Assembly: GCA_003117195.1 (NCBI GenBank)
Contig: BDSI01000004.1
Span: forward strand, 1,235,290 to 1,299,289
Source: Eudorina sp. 2006-703-Eu-15
Lineage: Eukaryota > Chlorophyta > Chlorophyceae > Chlamydomonadales > Volvocaceae
Length of the DNA stretch: 64,000 nucleotides
Direction: 5' to 3'
How positions within the stretch are numbered: position 1 is the stretch's first letter; each line of letters starts with the position of its first letter. The notes beneath the pieces were generated by a model, which saw only the letters and a list, made by a program, of their open reading frames with translations, was not told the DNA's origin and made no database searches. Below, piece by piece: positions 23,354 through 35,366 of this stretch. The position numbers were made by a program, and so were the translations under genes.

Positions 23354-23720
23354 CGGCTGCTGCTGCTGCTGCGTGCTGCTGATGCGGCGGCGGCGTGTTG
23401 GTCAGCAGGCCGCTTCTGCCGCTGCTACTGCTGCCGTAGCGTGTTGCTGCTACGGCTGCTACTGCTGCTGCTACTGCCGTAGCGTGTTGCTGCTACGACT
23501 GCTACTGCTGCTGCTACTGCCGTAGCGTGTTGCTGCTACGGCTGCTACTGCTGCTGCTGCTGCTACTGCTGCTACTGCTACTGCTGCTGCTGCTACTGCT
23601 GCTACTGCTACTGCTACTGCTTCTGCTGCTGCTGCTGCTACTGCTGCTGTTGCTACTGCTGCTGCTGCTACTGCTGCTGCTGCTACTGCTGCTGCTGCTA
23701 CTGCTGCTGCTACTGCTGGT
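23340..23720. repeat. CTG/CTA trinucleotide repeat block
   Basis: A first part (about 23360-23535) repeats a 44-base unit containing GTAGCGTGTTGCTGCTACG; a second part (23536-23718) is CTGCTGCTA trinucleotide repeat. Translations give poly-Leu on the plus strand and poly-Ala/Val on the minus strand; neither is a gene. If the kinase transcript extends to 22910 this would be intronic. Confidence 0.9.
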
Positions 23721-23909
23721 ACCGCAGGGGCCAGCAATGGTTCCGACGACATCAGCAGCTTGTGCGGCAGGGGCTTCCTCCGTTAGACCCTGCGCCCATC
23801 AACCCAGACGACGTCGCGTGGCATTTAGTCTTCGAAATGCATGGTGATGACTTCGTTCATGACAGGGTCCGTCGGTATATAAGCATGGCGACACGCAGAC
23901 AAAAGGGAT

Positions 23910-23971
23910 TTACCTAATACGGCGCGGCCAAAGGTCCCTCGCCCGAGGTGCTGTGCAGGCAGGGTCTGTAA
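23910..23971 (-). CDS. Exon-like segment with kinase glycine-loop motif
   Basis: On the minus strand, a pyrimidine tract and acceptor (CCTATTACAG) precede a short exon-like frame TLPAQHLGRGTFGRAVL followed by a donor (TTAG|GTAAAT). LGRGTFGRAV matches the glycine-rich ATP loop of protein kinases, yet it lies downstream of the last kinase exon of the adjacent gene. The phase would allow direct splicing from the AAG|GTGCGG donor near 24100. It may be a tail exon, the start of a second degenerate kinase domain, or chance. Confidence 0.35.
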
Positions 23972-24057
23972 TAGGGACTTACACTGCAACCCCGCGTTAT
24001 AAGGGAACCAAGCTGCGGCGGGGCGGCGCGCGCGCGCCTTGCCATGCATCATGTATT

Positions 24058-24075
24058 CCTTGTAACGGTTACATT
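24058..24075 (-). promoter_or_regulatory. Palindromic 18-mer forming the kinase stop codon
   Basis: The minus strand reads TAATGTAACCGTTACAAG here. The same 18 bases occur near 17936, 20928 and 31863. In this copy ATG TAA ends the kinase frame, and TGTAA is also the volvocine poly(A) word; the palindromic core gives TGTAA on both strands. Confidence 0.6.
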
Positions 24076-27000
24076 ATGTATTCCTCCGTCCGCACCTTTC
24101 GAGCAACATGCTGGAGAACTTGAAGCGCTTGCGCCGCTGTCGGCCGCCGCCACGGGTCGGCCTCCCAGCACCTCCGCAGCAGGCGCTTCAGCTTTGCAGG
24201 ACAGCGCTGGGGCCCGAGCTCCTCCAGGGGAAGCCGTGATCCCAGCACCGCCACGTTTCGGCGGACGTCCCTATACGTGACATCCTAGCGCGGATGGATC
24301 AATGATTACGCACAGCAGGAATAACGTACGGGCGAAGGGCACAGTCAGTAGTTTCGGATGGCCGCGGGCTTCCCAATCAACGTGATACAGTATTCGTTAC
24401 AAATTGTGGCGCTATTTTTGCGGGGAAGGAGTACATCGTCGCACATTGCAGTACGTAGTACACACGCAGCGAGCGAACACCAAACCGCACTTGCCGCATA
24501 GATTTAACCAGCAGCATTGGCTCGTACGTTGCGTGGACTCGTGGGCGCGGCAGCGAAAAGGACAGCCGCGAGCGAGCTAAGTAGATAGCAAGTTGCTGGC
24601 GCGAACATACCTGCCAAGGCCGTTGACCGGTCAACATGGCCCAAATGAGCACACCCAGAGCGTAGAGGTCCTGCATGCGGCGGGTGGGCGCAGAACGAGC
24701 GCGCACAGCAGCGGAAATCTAGCGAGAACGAGGTTTGAATGAACCTGCAATGGCCTGCTGTGTGCGAGATGGACAGGCGGATAGGGGCAACGTGTATGTA
24801 TACGTGCAAGCAAGGCCATTGAGGGATCGCAAATGTTTGTTTCGCATTGGACACGTGAAGGGTCTTTCCAGATGATGCGAGAGTGCTTGTGTGTTTTGGA
24901 CTCCTCCTATGGGTGATGAGGGGCGTATACTACTACGTACGACACCTATTACATAAGGGTCGGACCTCCGTACATACCGACCTCCGTACGACACCTATTA
25001 CATAAGGCACGGACCTCCGTACATACTTACATAATGTATGTAACCTTCGTTCCGTATGTAATCTTACCGCGCAGTGCACGCTGTCGGAGTATGCAGTTCT
25101 TGAGTCATCAAAGCATTCTTGATTGGCGAGAGAAGAGCAGGGAAGAGCAAATCATGGGCGGGCCGGGCAAAATACTTAAAGCTGGTGCGTTATTGGTAAA
25201 TGCAAGCATACATTCTATAAGGAAAGTTATGCCTGTCGGGCGAGTTGGTTTTAGTGCGTGGACCGATCAGCATATGCGCATCAGCATTGTGGGGGAGGCA
25301 TCAGCATTGTGGGGTCGGTACGTGACTAATACTATTCGCTTGCTTGTCGCCCGCCGGTCGGGACTAAAGTTCCAACATGTAAGGGCTGAAACTAAAATCG
25401 GAACCATTAATCACTAAAGATTGAATACTATGGTCGCAACAAAATAATTACATTATTATATGTTCTCACAAAGACTAAGAATTGGATATTATGCAATGAT
25501 TCGCTCGCGTTACTTGGATATATAAATTAATTATGCAACCTTATCATATTTTCCATGCATATCTCGCATCCCCACACCCCCGCCCTCCTCGCTACCCTGA
25601 CGCACCTGGCGCCAGGTACGCGACCTGCGGCGAGTCGCCGTACGCATCACACATACATCATTAGTCAAAAGTGAGATGCTTTTTTAAACAAAATGCACTC
25701 GGCCGGTTGTGCCGGCAGGTTGGGCAACAATCAAACAAGCAAACAAACCACCAATAAAGCAGTCCTATATCTAGCGCCAGGTGCACACCCGCAATAATAT
25801 GCACGCCAGCGCACTGCCGATTTGGTGAGGCGCCATGCGTGCACGTGAACGGGGTCTATACAACGGACCCAGGGAGCGGCTCGGAGCAGATAGGGGCGCG
25901 CTAGGACAGCAGCTTCCCCCAAACAACCGCCAGGTGAGCAAGGAACGCCCATAGGCGATGGTTACCGTAGTGTGGCATGTGGCGCATCCATCCACTCACC
26001 GCCGCGCCGCTGCTGGCCCAAACTACTGCCGCGTCGTCGGCGGGAGGCTGTTGCCTATCGCTCAGAAATCCGTAATCCTGCATGCATGAGGTGTACGGGG
26101 GACGAATAATCAACTGGTAATAACAAGTTATTACGTTCATTCATTCATTCAAGTTATTAGCCGCGCCGCGTTACAGCCACACATGATAACTGGCAGCAAG
26201 TAGTTCAGAACTAACGCACAGCACGCAGCAGGTTATTACGGTAGTTGCTTGGGAGTGATGGCGGGCGGGCGGAAGCGACGGAGAGCAAGGGTGTGCGTGC
26301 CGCAGGCACGCATACAGCAGGCACGTGTACAGCAGGCACACGCAGCAAGCACAACAATCACATGGGTGTTGGCTAAGACCTAAAGGAAGGTTAGTTCCCA
26401 TCGAGTATATATCGAGCAATCGACCCTATTTTGTAGATAGTTGATTGAACCTGCTGCCTGAGCCTCACCCTCCTGGGCAGCATCAGTAGCACGTACCACA
26501 TATATACACAATCAATCCCAACTTACCGAGAGCTTCACAACGGGTAGCTCCGAGCCCGGGTAGTTGATCAGGACGTTGGATGGCTGCATGTATGTGCACG
26601 CATTCACATTGCAGGGCGGGGACCTGCCGGTTGCTCAGGCCCTCCACCATCTATTCGGTGTAAGACCTAAAGGCTAATCCCGGGCTTACACTCCCCCCCC
26701 TTAGGAGCAAGCCGTCCTCGGCGCCAGGCACTGGGCCACCCCACCGTATGTCGGTTTTACCAGATTAGCACGGGTTCGTACCGTTCTTGATCCACCACAC
26801 AAGGGCCGGTAATGGCTGCGCCAGGGATCGAACCGCCGACCTTAATCCACCACATAAGGGTACGGCACTGGTCTCGATACCAATTGTAAGACCTAAAGGC
26901 TAATCCCGCGGATGCTCTGGCACCGGGCTTACATTCGACACCCTCCACACATGTATGCACACAAAGTCGGGGCGGCTCCATGGACCACGGTACCGATGTG

Positions 27001-28346
27001 GGGGATATTATATATACACCCTAAACATACATATACAAATACATATATACACAACCTACAAAATACATGTATGGCGGCTGGTGTTGGTTTTGATGTAGAG
27101 ACATATGTACATTTCGGCCACAGTGTGTACCTTGAGTCCACCATGCGCGAGGTCGGGGTGCAGGTGCTGCAGGCCCCGGCATATCTGCACCGCGATGTGG
27201 ACGACCTGCAAGCCAGCCAGCAAACATTTAAGTGCGTGTCGATGAACAAGCTAATGTGTGACGTAGGTCCCGTGAGCAAGGCAAAGCTGCAAGCCTGATG
27301 GTCGAAGGCAGTGAAGCTTAAGGGATATCATATCATATCATAAAAATATAAATAAAAAAATAAATACAAATTATAGCATTGTACAACATACATAGTATAG
27401 CATTGTATTTGATCATTTTTTACAATATCAATTACTGATGAATGAATGAATGAATGAACTTTACAGCGGACCTCAAATCATTATTTTTTATATTAAGGAT
27501 GTTATAGCGGACCCCGCGGGTCATTGGTGACAGCAGCCAACGGCGACAGCCGAGGCTTCCTCACCATACACTGCGCAAACGAACTGGCGCCACCATGGCG
27601 CTCCGGACATGCTCCACAAGTGCACCGAAGACGCTCATTATTAGTCGCTTGTGGTTGGAGTGATGGAGCCTCTTGATAGCTGTATGCAGACCCAAATACG
27701 CACCTTTGGCAAGGGGAGCAGTTCGCCTGCCGTACCACCGTACAACATCACTTCCAGGGACGTCTCCATGCGCTCCATAACCAGACAGGGCGCCCACAGC
27801 GGCGGCGGCGCTCTGCACAGCGCCAGCAGCTCGAGCAGGTTTGGATGGCGGCCGTGGCGGTGGCCACTGGAGTCCTGTAAATCATTGAAGGGTAACCACC
27901 CGTAAACTTCGATGGCCTGACTTAACTTCAATGCACCCCGAGTAATAGCCGATGATGCTTCTACTCTGCTCGGCCCTGGCGTCATGTCCGGGTGCGACGA
28001 CTGTACGGATGACTGTACGGATGGCACGTCATCAGCTGGCGGTGCGGCTTCTGAGGCAGCATCGCCAGCTCGCGAGCATCTGCCACCGCCGTCGCCATCA
28101 CCGTCGCCGTCGCCGTTGCCGTCGCCGCCGCTGCCTGGTGCCAACACCAGCATGGAGGGCATCGGCGCCGCGGCACCAGGAGCCATTTGCCTTGGAAATC
28201 CCCACGCGTGTTCGACATGTAGCAGTTTTACTGCCAAACTCTTCCCTTGGTGCAACCCCTCGTAAACCCAACCCCTGATGGACGTTGGCAGTAGCGTGAC
28301 AACCAGCTGTTGATGCCCTTGGCGACCTACGAACTGCTGCAGCTGG

Positions 28347-28410
<64 letters not shown>

Positions 28411-29503
28411 AGTTGTTTTGAGACCAATCGATCCCAGGCGGCGGGGTGGGGCCGGGTGTGCACGTGATTAGTCGGGGACACGGTTGGCGATTAGCTATTT
28501 GCGAGGCAGGCAGCAAGCGAGAAAGTGGACTAGCTGGTTATGAGCAAACGGGAATTGCTCGAAGTGGGTGCAGCAAGCAGGGCGGGCAAGGCAGACTAGT
28601 GCTCAAGTGCAACAAGCTGCATGGTGCATTTTGCAAAGGCAAGGCACGTCACGACGCGTTTCGGCCTTGCCAGGGCCTCATCAGGTGACTTTTGCTTCAA
28701 TGCCGTATGCTTATGCGACCTAAGCTACGTACTATCACCAAAACGCCCTCGAAGAAGGGATTCGCGGTCCGCGCGAAAGCGGTTGAGCTTAGTGTCGTGC
28801 AGCCAGGGTAGCAGCAAGGCTGGTGCCCGAGGTGGGGAGGGCAATAACTCCTGAATTTAACTGTTCGCTTTGCGACTTTGCGAAGATTTTACCGTGAGAT
28901 CGCGGGGACCAGCAATAGCGTCCAAGAACGGTTGGTAGCGCGTCGAACTGACAAGCTTAGCACGCAGCCAGATCTCAAGCAAAACAGCTTTCAGGTGTAA
29001 GAAGTATAAAATGAAAAAATCATGATTCGGCTGCCCTTTTAAAGGCGCCGACAATGTACGGGGAGGCTTTTGGCGCGAGGGTCGTCAACTCGTCATGCAT
29101 GCGAATCGTTGTACGTCAGGCCTGAAGTTTGCTCCATGGAAGAGCGAACGGGGTCGATCTGGGAAAATTCTATCTATTAAACGCTGGATTTCGTGGCAAT
29201 TTAAACGCTGGATTTCGTGTTCTCGCGGGTGTAGGATTTCTCGGAGGTTTTCGGTTGGCTCATCAAGTCGTTTGGACGAACCTCAGTGGGTCAGGGTGGA
29301 TGGCAAACTGTTCGTTTTCGCCGACCCAGCCACATCGAAAACATAAAGGCGGAACGCATACATGAACGGGGGGTGCGGGTATACATCAACAGACCCAATT
29401 GCGGATGTTGCGGATATTGCGGGTTTTAATAAGCGGGGCGAGGCAGTGCGCGAAAAGATGCGTACGGTACCTTGCAACTCGCAGCGCCCCATATGGGCTG
29501 CCC

Positions 29504-29537
<34 letters not shown>

Positions 29538-30318
29538 GATGATCCATCCTCCGCACCTGCATACATCCGATGTGAATGTTGGGAAACGCCGGTCAAATTA
29601 TAACTGCTTCCAAGTTGTCCCAGCTGCGCCTCCGCGTCAATTGACTCTACGTAGATAGGCAACGGTCGGTTTCCGTTATCACGCAAGGCACGCAGCGACG
29701 AGCGAGGCGGGATGCACCACGCACCCCACGATCAGTGGGGCGACCTAGCTAAAGCGACAAATAAAGAAGTTGGGGTCTTAAACAGCTAGCTAACGAGGAG
29801 CTCGTGTCAGGGTGGCTATCTTAAGATATGAATACATATATATTCGGCCGAAAATCTTGAGTTTTGATAGATACTTTCCCTTGGGAGAAAAATGAGGTTT
29901 TAGGTACTTATGGCCTCTCGCGCGTGGAAAAGCCCCCTTGATGAGTAGATAAAATGCCGGCAAAAACTCCCTCCGACAGATACTTTCAGCACGATTGGGC
30001 AAGGAGTATCTCTGGCCGTAGATACTCTGCAAAATAAGATAGCCACCCTGGCTCGTGTTATTATCGTTGATGTCGAATTCGATTGGACCCTACAAGCAAG
30101 CAAGCCGCACCTCCAGTCGTGATCATGACCGGCGCTGCGGACACCGCGCGCGTCGGCGGCTGTGTGACCATCTCGCACGTTTCGTCGCTGTTGGGCCGGC
30201 TACTCCTCTGCCAGCAGTTCACCAGCCGGGTACGACACCCCGCTGCGGCCGGCGGTGCTGCATCGACACTCGGCCGCCCACCGCAGCTGCCACTTGCGCC
30301 CCGCTGTGCGGCCGCCGC

Positions 30319-30350
<32 letters not shown>

Positions 30351-33300
30351 CAGCTGGTGTTTTCTCCGTCAGTGCCAGCGAGCAAGCAGGTTGCCAAACA
30401 GGCGCAATGGCGTGCCGCCCGGAGAAGTCATCCGTGCCGTAGTCATTGCCGCCCCCTGCTGCCGTACCCATGCTGCGTGCACCGAAGGGGTGTACGTCGG
30501 CAGCAGTGGAGCTGTATGTGTGGTAGGTAGGAACGGCAGCTGCCGCAGCTTGCGGTCGCTGAAAGGCCGGCTTGCTGATTCCGAGCTACGCAGGTCTTCA
30601 GAGGTGCATCGTGCGTGGTACATGCATGGGTTGGGTCTGGGTTTGCAGTGTGTTGTATCAGTACCCGCCGAAAGTGCGAGACCTGCCAGGCCCACAACCA
30701 TGCCGGTCGCCCAGCCATGGGTCCCAGACATGGTGACGAGTTTAAACCATAGTTAAACCCAAATCTCGCGGCTAAACCCCTAAGAGCTAAGACACCAGCT
30801 TACTGCTCGAGCTATCATTTGAGTTGACCCGATAAACAGACAGACATACGCCGGATCGAACCGCGTGAGGCCGCTTTAATTTACATTCAGAGCGACAGCC
30901 GGCCGCCGTGACCCACCTACCCACCTGGGGACCCGTTGGGCATTCGGCTGCTGGTGTGACGCCGGCGTGGCGCCGGTTCGGCGGTCGACCCCGCCTGCTG
31001 TCGTCGTTCCACGGCACCACACGGCTCCCAGCATGGCGGCGAGGACGATCGCGACCGCCAGAATCGCTATCATGAGGCCTGCGTGGGTGCGTGCGTGCGT
31101 GGGCACAACACTACAGCCGTAGAGCGAGGACGCACGGCCAGCGGGAGGACCTCGTACAGTCGTCTTAGCAGAAAGCGCAATGAGTTGTCATCCGAAGGGA
31201 TATAGATAGGGCAGTAGTCGTCCTTCGAGCGAGCTTTCGCGGGTCACAAGCAACTAACGGGCCTCATCAGGTGCACGCCGCCATTTCCAATATGTTAGAT
31301 TGGGTTGGACCTCCGTTCCGCGGAGCGCGGCGGTGGGAAGGTGCGTGGGTTGCGTTCGCCGATCCCGGGTCATCATAACCTGCCAGTCCATTAGCTTAGA
31401 GTGGACCGATACCACGGCCCCCTTTGCAGCTCTTCGGGTATCCTACCTCGCACCCGCGGCTCATCATCAACAGCTCGTTGCATGCCAAGCGACTACCTCA
31501 CCTCCCAACACGCTCGACAGGACGATGATCACCGTAACCTTGGCACCTGTGTTGCGGCCTTGGCCGCCGGTCGTTTCCTCAGCCGGTGCATAGGGCGGCC
31601 GGGGAGCCTGAGGCAAGCCCTGGGGCGCCGGCGGCGACGGCGCAGGAGGCTGTTGTTGTTGCGCGGACTCCGGATGAGGCGTGAGGGCGCGTCCGCCCTT
31701 CAGGAGCAGCAGCCGCTGGTGCGGGTGTCCACCAGCCAGCGGCGCTTCTCCGCCGGGAGCCATCGGGGGACTGCAGAGCAGGTGCACGTGTCGGAAGTGC
31801 ACCTGCATGCGAATGGACATGGTCGAGACGGATGGAGATGTGGACAAGATGTGTACAAGATGTAATGTAACCGTTACAAGATGTGGACAAGGACCGACCG
31901 CGGTTTGGAGAGGGTCAGAACACGTACGGTACGTCGACACGCCGCTCCCAGTCGGTCGGTCGGCGAGGGGCGCGAGGCAACGGGCTTGCTGGTCGTCTGA
32001 TGCAGCATGCCGTAGGAGCAGCATGCCGTACATGGAGACACGCGTGCGCATGCCGGACCGATGCAGGCAGGACGTCTTCCGTTTTGATTTTTGCCCCACA
32101 GGAGATTTCGCGACGTGGATGCGTGTCTGGGGCCCGGGTTCATCCCGTCTTACTTGCGCTTAAGGGTGGTAGGCTGGTAACGTCTTAAGGGAGGTTTGTC
32201 CTATGCTGTGTGGGGCTGTTGTGCACTGTTTGAGAGCCCGTGGCGTTTGCATTCTTTGCATTCTTGCAACTACTTACGATATAGCCATTCAACCGAAGAC
32301 CCGCGTCCGGCTGTTGTGCGACATCGGCGCCGTACAACCCCACATCTTGGTACGACACAGCAGAGGAGTAGCAGCGCTCCAGGGACGCTGTCGCAGCGCC
32401 GGTGATGCATTGTTGTTGTGGAGTATCCGAGACCCGTATGGTGTTGCGTCCCAGACCACCTGGCAGCTGAGGCGGCCGCGGGTGTGTGCCGCTCCTGGCC
32501 AGCGCTTGCCTGTCGACGTTGTTGCACCAGAAATCACTCTCTCTGTCTTATACCTGAGGAACATCATACTCTACTGCAGCCACGACCGATGAGGGCGGCA
32601 GCTAGCACATCAAAGTATTTGATGGCGTGTGATGTCGCTGTGTGTGCCGAAGTGATGCCGTTGCACTACAATGTTACGATGTTGTACGGCATTACGTTTC
32701 ATGCATGGCGCGCCGCCCGTCCAATGGTAGCACTTACCCTAGCACCTCCCAGGAAATGCATCCCGGGTCGACCAAGCGGCTGAAGGCTATCTCCAGCGTC
32801 GGGGCGGTGAGGTCAGGGATGGTGGGGCCTTCCCAGAGCTGCTGCTCAGCTGCTGTCGCGGCAGGCGCTATGACATCCAGGCCCGGCGCTTCCAGGATTA
32901 CCCCAGGACGGTTCTGAATTATGATGAGATTGCGCAGTTGCAGCTTGATGCCGGGCAACAAGCGGATCTGTGAGGCGGCAGTCAGCGGCAGTGGCGGCGA
33001 CAGCGTGCGGCGACAGTAAGTAAGTGATCGCTGGGAATTACGAAGGCGGTAACAAGGACGTACTCATCGTCCGCACTACAAGCGCTGCTCTGATGACGAC
33101 TATCAGCCGTGCATCTCCAATTAGACTCGCCTTTGAATGCAAGTAGCCCAGGTCGAAAACGACTGGCTGGTCCGCGAGTCCTTCAATGGTGAAGTCCCGC
33201 TGCAATACGACTGGCGAACGGAACTTTCGCCAGTCTTTCTCTGAAAGTTTCATTGGGCGCGCCAAAAATGCAACCCTGATTCCTGGGTCGGACAGACTCT

Positions 33301-33430
33301 CCACGAGTGCGGAGCCGGTTGAGCATTTCCGCTGGGTCGCCATGGGAAGCAGGCGACGCTCAAGAAGCCCGTCAACGCTGAAGACAGCCAACATAACAAC
33401 TTTGATATAGAGTAAATTGGACATCACCAT
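24069..33430 (-). CDS. Receptor-like TKL-type kinase, probable pseudokinase
   Basis: ATG at 33430 opens a signal-peptide-like start (LLYIKVVMLAVFSV). Exons on the minus strand include 33430-about 33065, 32967-32738, 32459-32278, about 31860-31502, 31078-30925, linker exons near 30600-30060 and 29660-29470, then kinase exons 28274-27704, 27205-27131, 26583-26527, 26077-26000, 25624-25606, 24670-24611, 24282-24069. The ectodomain resembles volvocine receptor-kinase ectodomains (LPGIKLQLRNLIII; C-x10-C near 32360). A transmembrane helix spans the 31502/31078 junction (VTVIIVLSSVLG + GLMIAILAVAIV). Kinase motifs: GWVYEG, LAVKLL (VAIK Lys), HPNLLELL, LVMERM, HGGLKPSNVL, SDYGF, VAYLAP, DLYALGVLIWAMLTG, CWEADPWRRPT. 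The HRD motif is HGG, so the catalytic Asp is missing, while the VAIK Lys and the Asp of DYG remain. A large insert follows the VAIK strand. A few exons (glycine loop, after APE) are not located. Stop TAA at 24069, or alternatively splicing on to 22910. Confidence 0.82.
24936..25026. repeat. Two-copy tandem repeat, 49-base period
   Basis: CGTACGACACCTATTACATAA followed by GGACCTCCGTACATAC occurs at 24936-24977 and again at 24985-25026 with two mismatches. It lies in a kinase-gene intron between the APE-type exon (25606) and the subdomain IX exon (24670). Confidence 0.85.
26660..26908. repeat. Intronic element between 23-bp direct repeats, with Pol III B-box-like site
   Basis: A 23-base word beginning GTAAGACCTAAAGGC is repeated at 26660-26682 and 26886-26908, each followed by GGGCTTACA. 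On the minus strand in between, 26834-26824 reads GGTTCGATCCC, a perfect match to the tRNA/SINE B-box consensus. An A box is not convincing and no tRNA cloverleaf closes. It sits in a kinase-gene intron (26584-27130). It could be a decayed tRNA-derived SINE. A shorter related word is at 26367-26382. Confidence 0.45.
28349..28410. repeat. (CTG)n microsatellite
   Basis: About 21 CTG triplets on the plus strand. It lies about 75 bases upstream (on the minus strand) of the exon that begins GWVYEG of the kinase gene, probably in the intron. Confidence 0.95.
29507..29537 (-). repeat. Poly-Gln (CAG)n in juxtamembrane exon
   Basis: Ten CAG codons on the minus strand encode a poly-Gln run inside an exon-like frame (VESIDAEAQLGQLG ... 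GAEDGSS-Q10-HGQPIWG) of the linker between the transmembrane helix and the kinase domain. Acceptor TACGTAG and donor AAG|GTACCG flank the frame. Confidence 0.6.
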
Positions 33431-34798
33431 AATTTCAGTCTATTAGTCGTGCTTATTAAGGCCTTCGTCGACTCGTTCAGGCCTCAACTGTTCAGGGCTG
33501 ATCCGCGCGCGAGGCGCAGCTTCTTGTCGTTATGATTGAAGTTTCAGGTGACATTTAAGAAATAAAGTTACGCAACGACGATAAAGGATTCGATGATTGC
33601 TATTTAACGTACAAAGGAAGGCCCGTCCGGATCTCGTACGGCTTGCTTTAAAGTGACAAACATGTTTCCTTCATTATAGATATGATATAAAATCCTACTT
33701 TATATATCGCTTTGTGCTGCTGCATCAAGAGTCAACAGTTATCACTTTCGCACTCACGTACAAACGTCTACGAAGGCGGGTCTCATTACTCTAGACATAT
33801 GCGCGCTAGTATAAAATGTTAAATAATTACAATGAAAATTCAGAATGCTGCCCACCATTTCGTATCATCCGCCACACTGATCGAGGACAATTAAGAGCTC
33901 CGCGCGCTGAGTTCTATCTGTTTTACGACATCCCATACTATAACCTCATAACATAATCCATTCAGATTTAATTGTAATGACTGTCGATCGTAATAAGAAA
34001 ACTCAGGTCCGGGAAGGTCTGTCGTGATGTACGACTCCATGCCGTTCTTACGCCATTTCGGAACATGGCAGGGGTCAAAATCGCTTGGCTTCAGTTCATT
34101 CTGATATATATTAAGTAGCATATAGGTACAAAGACTTTTATTCACGAGAAAAGGACCCCAATCACCAGGAGTGCTAACTACATGATGACGCTACATGTTA
34201 TTACTTACTACCATCGAGCGCGTTCCGGGTGTGCGATAACTCTGTCCTAAGTGAATCTTGCAAACACAGGAAGGAATGCCGTCCGTCGTGTTCAATACCG
34301 GTCCGAATTTCGCACCAGTACTCATGGCCACGCACGTGGTACCGCGTTTCTTTTTCGGACAGGCCGAAAGTAGTAGACCACTGAAACGCTCGCCTGATGG
34401 GGCTCCATACGCAGATTTAAAGCGCAGATCTTCATAAGACGCGCGGATCTCGTTCAAGGTGCGCCGTTGAGGTAAGCAAGTACGCGTGTGCGTTACAGGT
34501 CAACCGTGCGTTACAGGTCATCTATCACACGATCCTCCAAACTGGGTTTTCTGTAGTGTGGTAGCTAGACACGGAATGTGTCAGTGGGCGCGTCCGATAA
34601 CGCAGCATGGCGAGCTGCGACCCGGCACGGCTGCTTTATGATTGCACGGCTGGTTTCCAACGGCGCGCCGCCACAACTCCACCGTCATACACCAACACGG
34701 AAGGGCACGAAATTAGGAGGGCCCACAGCGGCCCTTGATTGTAGGATGTTTATGAACGTGTCGTGTGCAAATGTGTATGTGCCCGCATGTATGTGCCC
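33431..34798. other. AT-richer spacer upstream of the kinase gene
   Basis: Contains the promoter region of the receptor-like kinase (start at 33430, minus strand) but I see no clear TATA box at a suitable distance. From about 33530 to 34150 it is notably AT-rich for this genome. No exon-like frames with motifs. Confidence 0.45.
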
Positions 34799-35366
34799 GG
34801 GCAAGCATGCGCGAAGAAGAAAAGAGACTCCTCAGCGCATGCGCGCACGTTGGCTGTTCCATTCAAACAAGTCTGCATCAACATAAGATCAGAAATAACG
34901 TGCCATCTTGGAGGCAGCAGAAACGCTGTTGTAGGTTCGCGACACCGGAGGCAAGGCCGAAGGTAGGATCAGCTGGCTGGTCCGTTGCAGAATCGACGCC
35001 GCGCAGCTGTCCATAACGCTGATGTAAGCACTGCGCGTGCAAATGATGACAATGGAACAAGGGCTCGGTCCAGGAGATGAATGATGTGATGCACGACCTT
35101 ACATGTCTCTTCCGCTAGGCCAGGTCCATAACCTAACGAAAGGGGCCTACTAGTTGCTCATCGGCTATTGCCGAAGAGCAAATCGAGACAAAGCACCAAG
35201 GCAAAGCCTCGACCTAAATCACAAGACAAACAAGTACGACACTCTACCATCAGTGATGGTCCCGAAACCAAAGGAAACGGACAACCGAATCAAACAACAA
35301 CTCACAATAACCGCAAATAACCGAATTGGAGCAGTAAACTGACGGGTGCAGTCAATCGGCGTGACA
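34799..35366. repeat. 568-bp direct repeat, copy 1
   Basis: Identical base for base to 36031-36598 (offset 1232) as far as I can read. It starts GGGCAAGCATGCGCG and ends GGCGTGACA. It contains no long frame. Ends are not the TG...CA of typical LTRs at the left side. See copy 2 and the spacer between them. Confidence 0.95.

Noticed and set aside
23527..23847. Plus-strand poly-Leu frame and minus-strand poly-Ala/Val frame
   Set aside because: Artefacts of CTG/CTA trinucleotide repeats.
26780..26880. Functional tRNA gene
   Set aside because: A B-box is present but the T-stem does not pair, and no acceptor or anticodon stem could be drawn.
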